Shown one piece after another: positions 60,730 to 64,000 of a stretch of 64,000 bases of DNA (positions are counted from its first letter, which is position 1; each line of letters opens with the position of its first letter). Made by a program: the position numbers and the translations under genes. Source of the stretch: Flavobacterium lacustre (GTDB taxonomy: Bacteria > Bacteroidota > Bacteroidia > Flavobacteriales > Flavobacteriaceae); the NCBI RefSeq assembly GCF_027474525.2, contig NZ_CP114882.2, forward strand, positions 434,001-498,000. Reading direction: 5' to 3'. The notes beneath the pieces are model-generated. The model was given only the letters and a program-made list of their open reading frames with translations, was not told the origin of the DNA and made no database searches.

Positions 60730-63700
60730 ATGAGAATTTATAATTTTTTCAAAATAGCTTTAGCCTTTTTACTTAGTAGTTCAACTGCTGTTTTCGCAAC
60801 TAATTCTAATTTTTTAATAAGAAAAGCTCTTAGTTCAACCGCTATTAATCCACCCAAAATCACAGCAACAGGAAACCAAATATACTGCCCACAAACCTAT
60901 ATAAAAATCGTAACTGATGTAAAAATTGAGTACGATCTCGCAAAACCAAACACAGATGCAATCTACATTCAAATTTCATCAGGTTATATAAATGGACAAG
61001 ACAGACTTTCGTTATCCGGTTCTCATCCGGCCATTAAATCAGAATGGATTGCATTAGAAGGAAAACTAAAACTATCCAGCATAACATCAGGAGCGGCTGT
61101 TTCTTATACCGATTTTGAAGCTGCAATCAAAGATGTTGAATTTTATAATTCGTCCCTTTCTCCATCCGGAATTCGAAATTTCTCTATAAGTGTTGGTGTA
61201 GGGCAAGCTAATTATTTACCTCGAAATGGTCACTTTTATGAGTACGTTGCAAGTCCGGGTATTTCTTGGACAGCCGCAAAAGCAGCCGCAGAAACAAAAA
61301 CATATTATGGACTGCAAGGCTATTTAGCCACGCTCACAGCATCTGACGAAGCACAATTAGCAGGAGCGCAAGCACCTGGAACAGGATGGATTGGCGGAAA
61401 TGACACCCAAACGGAAGGTCTCTGGAGATGGGTAACTGGCCCAGAAGCAGGAACGCCATTTACATATGCTTTTTGGAACAATAATGAACCTAATAATTCC
61501 GGCAATAATGAAGATTATGCTCATATCACGGATCCAAATCTCCCCGATTCAATTATAGGTTCTTGGAATGATTTACCGGAGATAGGAGGCGATGGATTGT
61601 ATGCTCCAAAAGGATACATAGTAGAATATGGAGGAATGCCTGGCGAAGCTCCTCTTGAAATTTCGGCAAGTACTAGCTTGATAATTCCCAAAATTACAGG
61701 AACTACACCAAGCTCAAGATGTGGTTCTGGAAATATTACTCTTCAAGCAAATGCAACAAATGGAACGATAAGCTGGTATACTACAACAACCGGCGGAACA
61801 GCGATAGCATCCGGTAACACTTTTACCACTACTATTACAGCAACAACCCCTTTTTATGTAGAGGCTGGATGTACTACAAATCGAACGCTAATTACAGCAA
61901 CCGTTTATCCGTTGCCTATTGCAAATTCAGTTATAATCCCTAGACAATGCGATGATAATCATGACGGCATATTCACATTCAACACCTCTAATTTAGAAGG
62001 TAATTTAAAAAATGGACAAACAAACGTAACAGTTACATATTTTGACCAAAACAATAATCCTTTGAAAGATGTTAACGGAATTTTAATTACTAGTCCGTTC
62101 CCAAATAGTTTTTCAACAAAAACCCAAAACATAAAAGCCGTTGTAACAGATAATTCGCCTTTACGCTGTTTTGATGAAACAAATATTTCATTTATAGTTG
62201 ATGATTTACCCGAAGCATTTGCCGTTCCAGCATCTTTAACAACAGCTTGTGATGACGAAACCAATCCATTAAATCAAGACGGAAAATTTGCTTTTGACAC
62301 AACTAATTTTGAAGCCACCCTTCTAGGAGGACAAACCGGAATGACAGTCACTTATTCCGATGCAAACAGCAATCCGTTGCCAAGTCCGTTGCCAAATCCA
62401 TTTGTAACTGGAAACCAAACTGTTTTAGTAACCGTTACAAATCCATTGAATACAAACTGTACTGCAACTACAACTTTAAATTTCACTGTTAATCCGTTAC
62501 CGATTCTCAATGACATCACAATTAAGCAATGTGATACCGACTTGATTTCGGACGGGAAAACTCTTTTTAACTTAACAGTAAATAACGATATGATTTCTGC
62601 AAATTACCAGAATGAAACTTTTACTTATTATACCAGTTTAACCGGAGCAAATAACGCGATTGCTTCGGATTTAATCTTGGACGAATTGGCCTTTGAAAAC
62701 ACAACTCCAACTTCGATGAGCATTTGGTCAAGAGTAGCCAATACTATTACCGGATGCTATAGTGTTTCCAAAATAGAATTAATAGTTCCCGCAACCAACA
62801 TCAATCCAAACTATAAAATTACAATACCGCCTGTCTGTGATGATTTTTTAGATACTAATGGAAACGACACAGCCAATAACGACAAAAGAGATGGAATCAC
62901 TACTTTCGATATGACTGCATCTAAAACCATCATACAAAATCTTTTACCATCAACCGATATTTACAGCATCAATTACTACAGAAACGAAGCCGATGCTTTA
63001 GCTGAAAGCAATGCAATCATTGATATTTCAAATTATAGAAATATTGGCTATCCTAATTCTCAAGATATCTGGATACGGGTTGACAGTAATTTAGACAATG
63101 CTTGTTATGGTTTAGGCCCATATTTAACTTTAAATGTTGAAGCTTTACCATTTGCTAATCCCGTAATTATACCCAGACAATGCGATGATAATCAAGACGG
63201 AATATTCACATTCAGTACTACTTCATTAGAATCTACTTTGATAAATGGGCAAACAGGCATAACTGTTACGTATTTCGACCAAAACAATAATCCATTAAAA
63301 GACGCAAACGGAAGCTTGATCACAAGTCCATTTCCTGCTAATTTCAGCACAACATCACAAACAATAAAGGCGGTTTTAACGAATGCATTACAGTGTTTTG
63401 ACACAGCTGATATTGAATTTATTGTAGATGATTCTCCTGAAATAACAGCAATCCCTGTTGCATCCACTACGGCTTGTGATGACGAAACAAATCCATTAGA
63501 TCAAGATGGTAAATTTGCTTTTGATACAACTGGTTTTGAAGCTACTCTTCTGGGAGGGCAAACCGGAATGATTGTAAAATATTTTGACGGAAACAGTAAC
63601 GCATTACCAAGTCCCTTACCAAATCCATTCCTGACAGGAACTCAAAATATTACTGCCAGAGTTGAAAACCCTTTAAACACCAGTTGTCCAGCAACTACAA

Positions 63701-64000
63701 CATTAAATTTTATTGTTAATCCTGTTCCAATTATTGATTTGAATTTAAATGGAGATTCAAATGAATTAATTTGTTCCAATCTCCCTACCTTTTTTGTAAC
63801 GCTCAATGCAGGAATTCTAGACGGATCTCCTACAGGAAATTACAACTATATCTGGACAAAAGACGGAATTGATTTAAATACTAATCTACCAACTTTAGGT
63901 GTAAATAGCGCTGGAGTTTATGCGGTTGAAGTGATAAATAATTCTGGATGCAGCAGAAAAAGAACAATTACAGTTACCGCCTCAAATACGGCAACTATTG
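60730..64000 (+). CDS. Giant secreted repeat protein with C-type lectin domain (3' end missing)
   Basis: The frame is open from the ATG at 60730 to the right edge (1090 codons seen). It has a signal peptide (about residues 1-22, ending ..TAVFA). A region with ..VKIEYDLAKPNTDAIYIQIS.. follows, then a C-type lectin-like domain (about 167-300: GYLATLTASDEAQLAG, GWIGGNDTQTEGLWRW, NNNEPNN, PKGYIVEYGG). An Ig-like 'ISWYTTTTGG' segment comes next, followed by long arrays of units with IPRQCDDN.DGIFTF, ACDDETNPL.QDGKFAFDTT and VNPLPI-type ends. This architecture is typical of Flavobacteriaceae cell-surface proteins exported by the type IX system, whose sorting domain would be at the missing C-terminus. 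Adhesion is the likely role (inference). Confidence 0.9.
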   Translation, partial: MRIYNFFKIALAFLLSSSTAVFATNSNFLIRKALSSTAINPPKITATGNQIYCPQTYIKIVTDVKIEYDLAKPNTDAIYIQISSGYINGQDRLSLSGSHPAIKSEWIALEGKLKLSSITSGAAVSYTDFEAAIKDVEFYNSSLSPSGIRNFSISVGVGQANYLPRNGHFYEYVASPGISWTAAKAAAETKTYYGLQGYLATLTASDEAQLAGAQAPGTGWIGGNDTQTEGLWRWVTGPEAGTPFTYAFWNNNEPNNSGNNEDYAHITDPNLPDSIIGSWNDLPEIGGDGLYAPKGYIVEYGGMPGEAPLEISASTSLIIPKITGTTPSSRCGSGNITLQANATNGTISWYTTTTGGTAIASGNTFTTTITATTPFYVEAGCTTNRTLITATVYPLPIANSVIIPRQCDDNHDGIFTFNTSNLEGNLKNGQTNVTVTYFDQNNNPLKDVNGILITSPFPNSFSTKTQNIKAVVTDNSPLRCFDETNISFIVDDLPEAFAVPASLTTACDDETNPLNQDGKFAFDTTNFEATLLGGQTGMTVTYSDANSNPLPSPLPNPFVTGNQTVLVTVTNPLNTNCTATTTLNFTVNPLPILNDITIKQCDTDLISDGKTLFNLTVNNDMISANYQNETFTYYTSLTGANNAIASDLILDELAFENTTPTSMSIWSRVANTITGCYSVSKIELIVPATNINPNYKITIPPVCDDFLDTNGNDTANNDKRDGITTFDMTASKTIIQNLLPSTDIYSINYYRNEADALAESNAIIDISNYRNIGYPNSQDIWIRVDSNLDNACYGLGPYLTLNVEALPFANPVIIPRQCDDNQDGIFTFSTTSLESTLINGQTGITVTYFDQNNNPLKDANGSLITSPFPANFSTTSQTIKAVLTNALQCFDTADIEFIVDDSPEITAIPVASTTACDDETNPLDQDGKFAFDTTGFEATLLGGQTGMIVKYFDGNSNALPSPLPNPFLTGTQNITARVENPLNTSCPATTTLNFIVNPVPIIDLNLNGDSNELICSNLPTFFVTLNAGILDGSPTGNYNYIWTKDGIDLNTNLPTLGVNSAGVYAVEVINNSGCSRKRTITVTASNTATI
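61918..63726 (+). repeat. Long internal duplication in the giant surface protein gene
   Basis: A segment of about 590 bp beginning near 61918 recurs near 63151 with a period of 1233 bp (411 codons; for example GACAATGC at 61943 and 63176). DNA stays similar along most of both copies, so the duplication is fairly recent or kept homogeneous. Each copy holds two 'CDD' units. Confidence 0.85.

Noticed and set aside
61959..62264. Two similar minus-strand frames at 61959-62264 and 63192-63467
   Set aside because: They are shadows of the duplicated repeat in the giant surface protein; their similarity only mirrors that duplication.

Overview
The window looks like a Flavobacterium-type chromosome (phylum Bacteroidota, family Flavobacteriaceae). 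The DNA is AT-rich, recognisable ribosome binding sites are scarce, and many genes are preceded by the Bacteroidota -7 element TAnnTTTG. Typical flavobacterial families are present: DUF5916 and DUF5103 proteins, DUF1573, a CarboxypepD_reg-like tandem array, and a secreted giant protein made of 'CDD..DG' repeats. I see no prophage, integrase, transposase or CRISPR array, and every long gene is intact except the two cut by the window edges.

Layout. 1-6.7 kb is a signalling block: a PAS histidine kinase cut by the left edge, a CheY-like regulator, a small membrane protein, a REC-AraC regulator, and an overlapping pair of a GAF-PAS-PAS kinase and a REC-kinase hybrid. 6.8-9.2 kb is an ECF sigma factor, a likely anti-sigma factor and an envelope protein. 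9.3-11.4 kb holds a polyprenyl synthase and rlmN. 12-14.5 kb is a YceI / porin / secreted-protein operon. 14.7-22.6 kb holds an O-methyltransferase, a PAP2 phosphatase, a TatA/B-type protein, an M1 peptidase transcribed with three CarboxypepD_reg-like paralogues, and pepE. Two identical tandem tRNA-Gly genes follow. 23-29.4 kb carries a GNAT enzyme, an L,D-transpeptidase-like protein and two DUF5916 paralogues, then gpmI. 31.1-36.2 kb is a TetR regulator followed by an ABC / HlyD / TolC export operon whose ABC ATPase has lost most catalytic motifs.

36.3-60.7 kb is mostly housekeeping: map, a methyltransferase, apaG, pruA, a Tat-exported oxidoreductase, rsmG, a fatty-acid desaturase, an aspartate-type aminotransferase, a U32 family protein, purT, fabD, a DegT-type aminotransferase and galE, waaA, tRNA-Gly and tRNA-Leu, mutS, and a TrmH-type methyltransferase. 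From 60.7 kb to the right edge runs the start of a giant secreted protein with a C-type lectin domain and long internal duplications.

Themes. Much of the window concerns the envelope: LPS (waaA, galE), peptidoglycan (L,D-transpeptidase, DUF1508 neighbour excluded), undecaprenyl or quinone precursors (polyprenyl synthase, PAP2), outer-membrane barrels, Tat and type I-like export, and sensory control of these. The points most worth a second look are the degenerate ABC ATPase, the inverted terminator-like repeats that bracket one gene, the dispersed GC-rich intergenic repeat seen three times, and the lectin/repeat protein at the right edge. I did not find a clearly new defence or mobile system.
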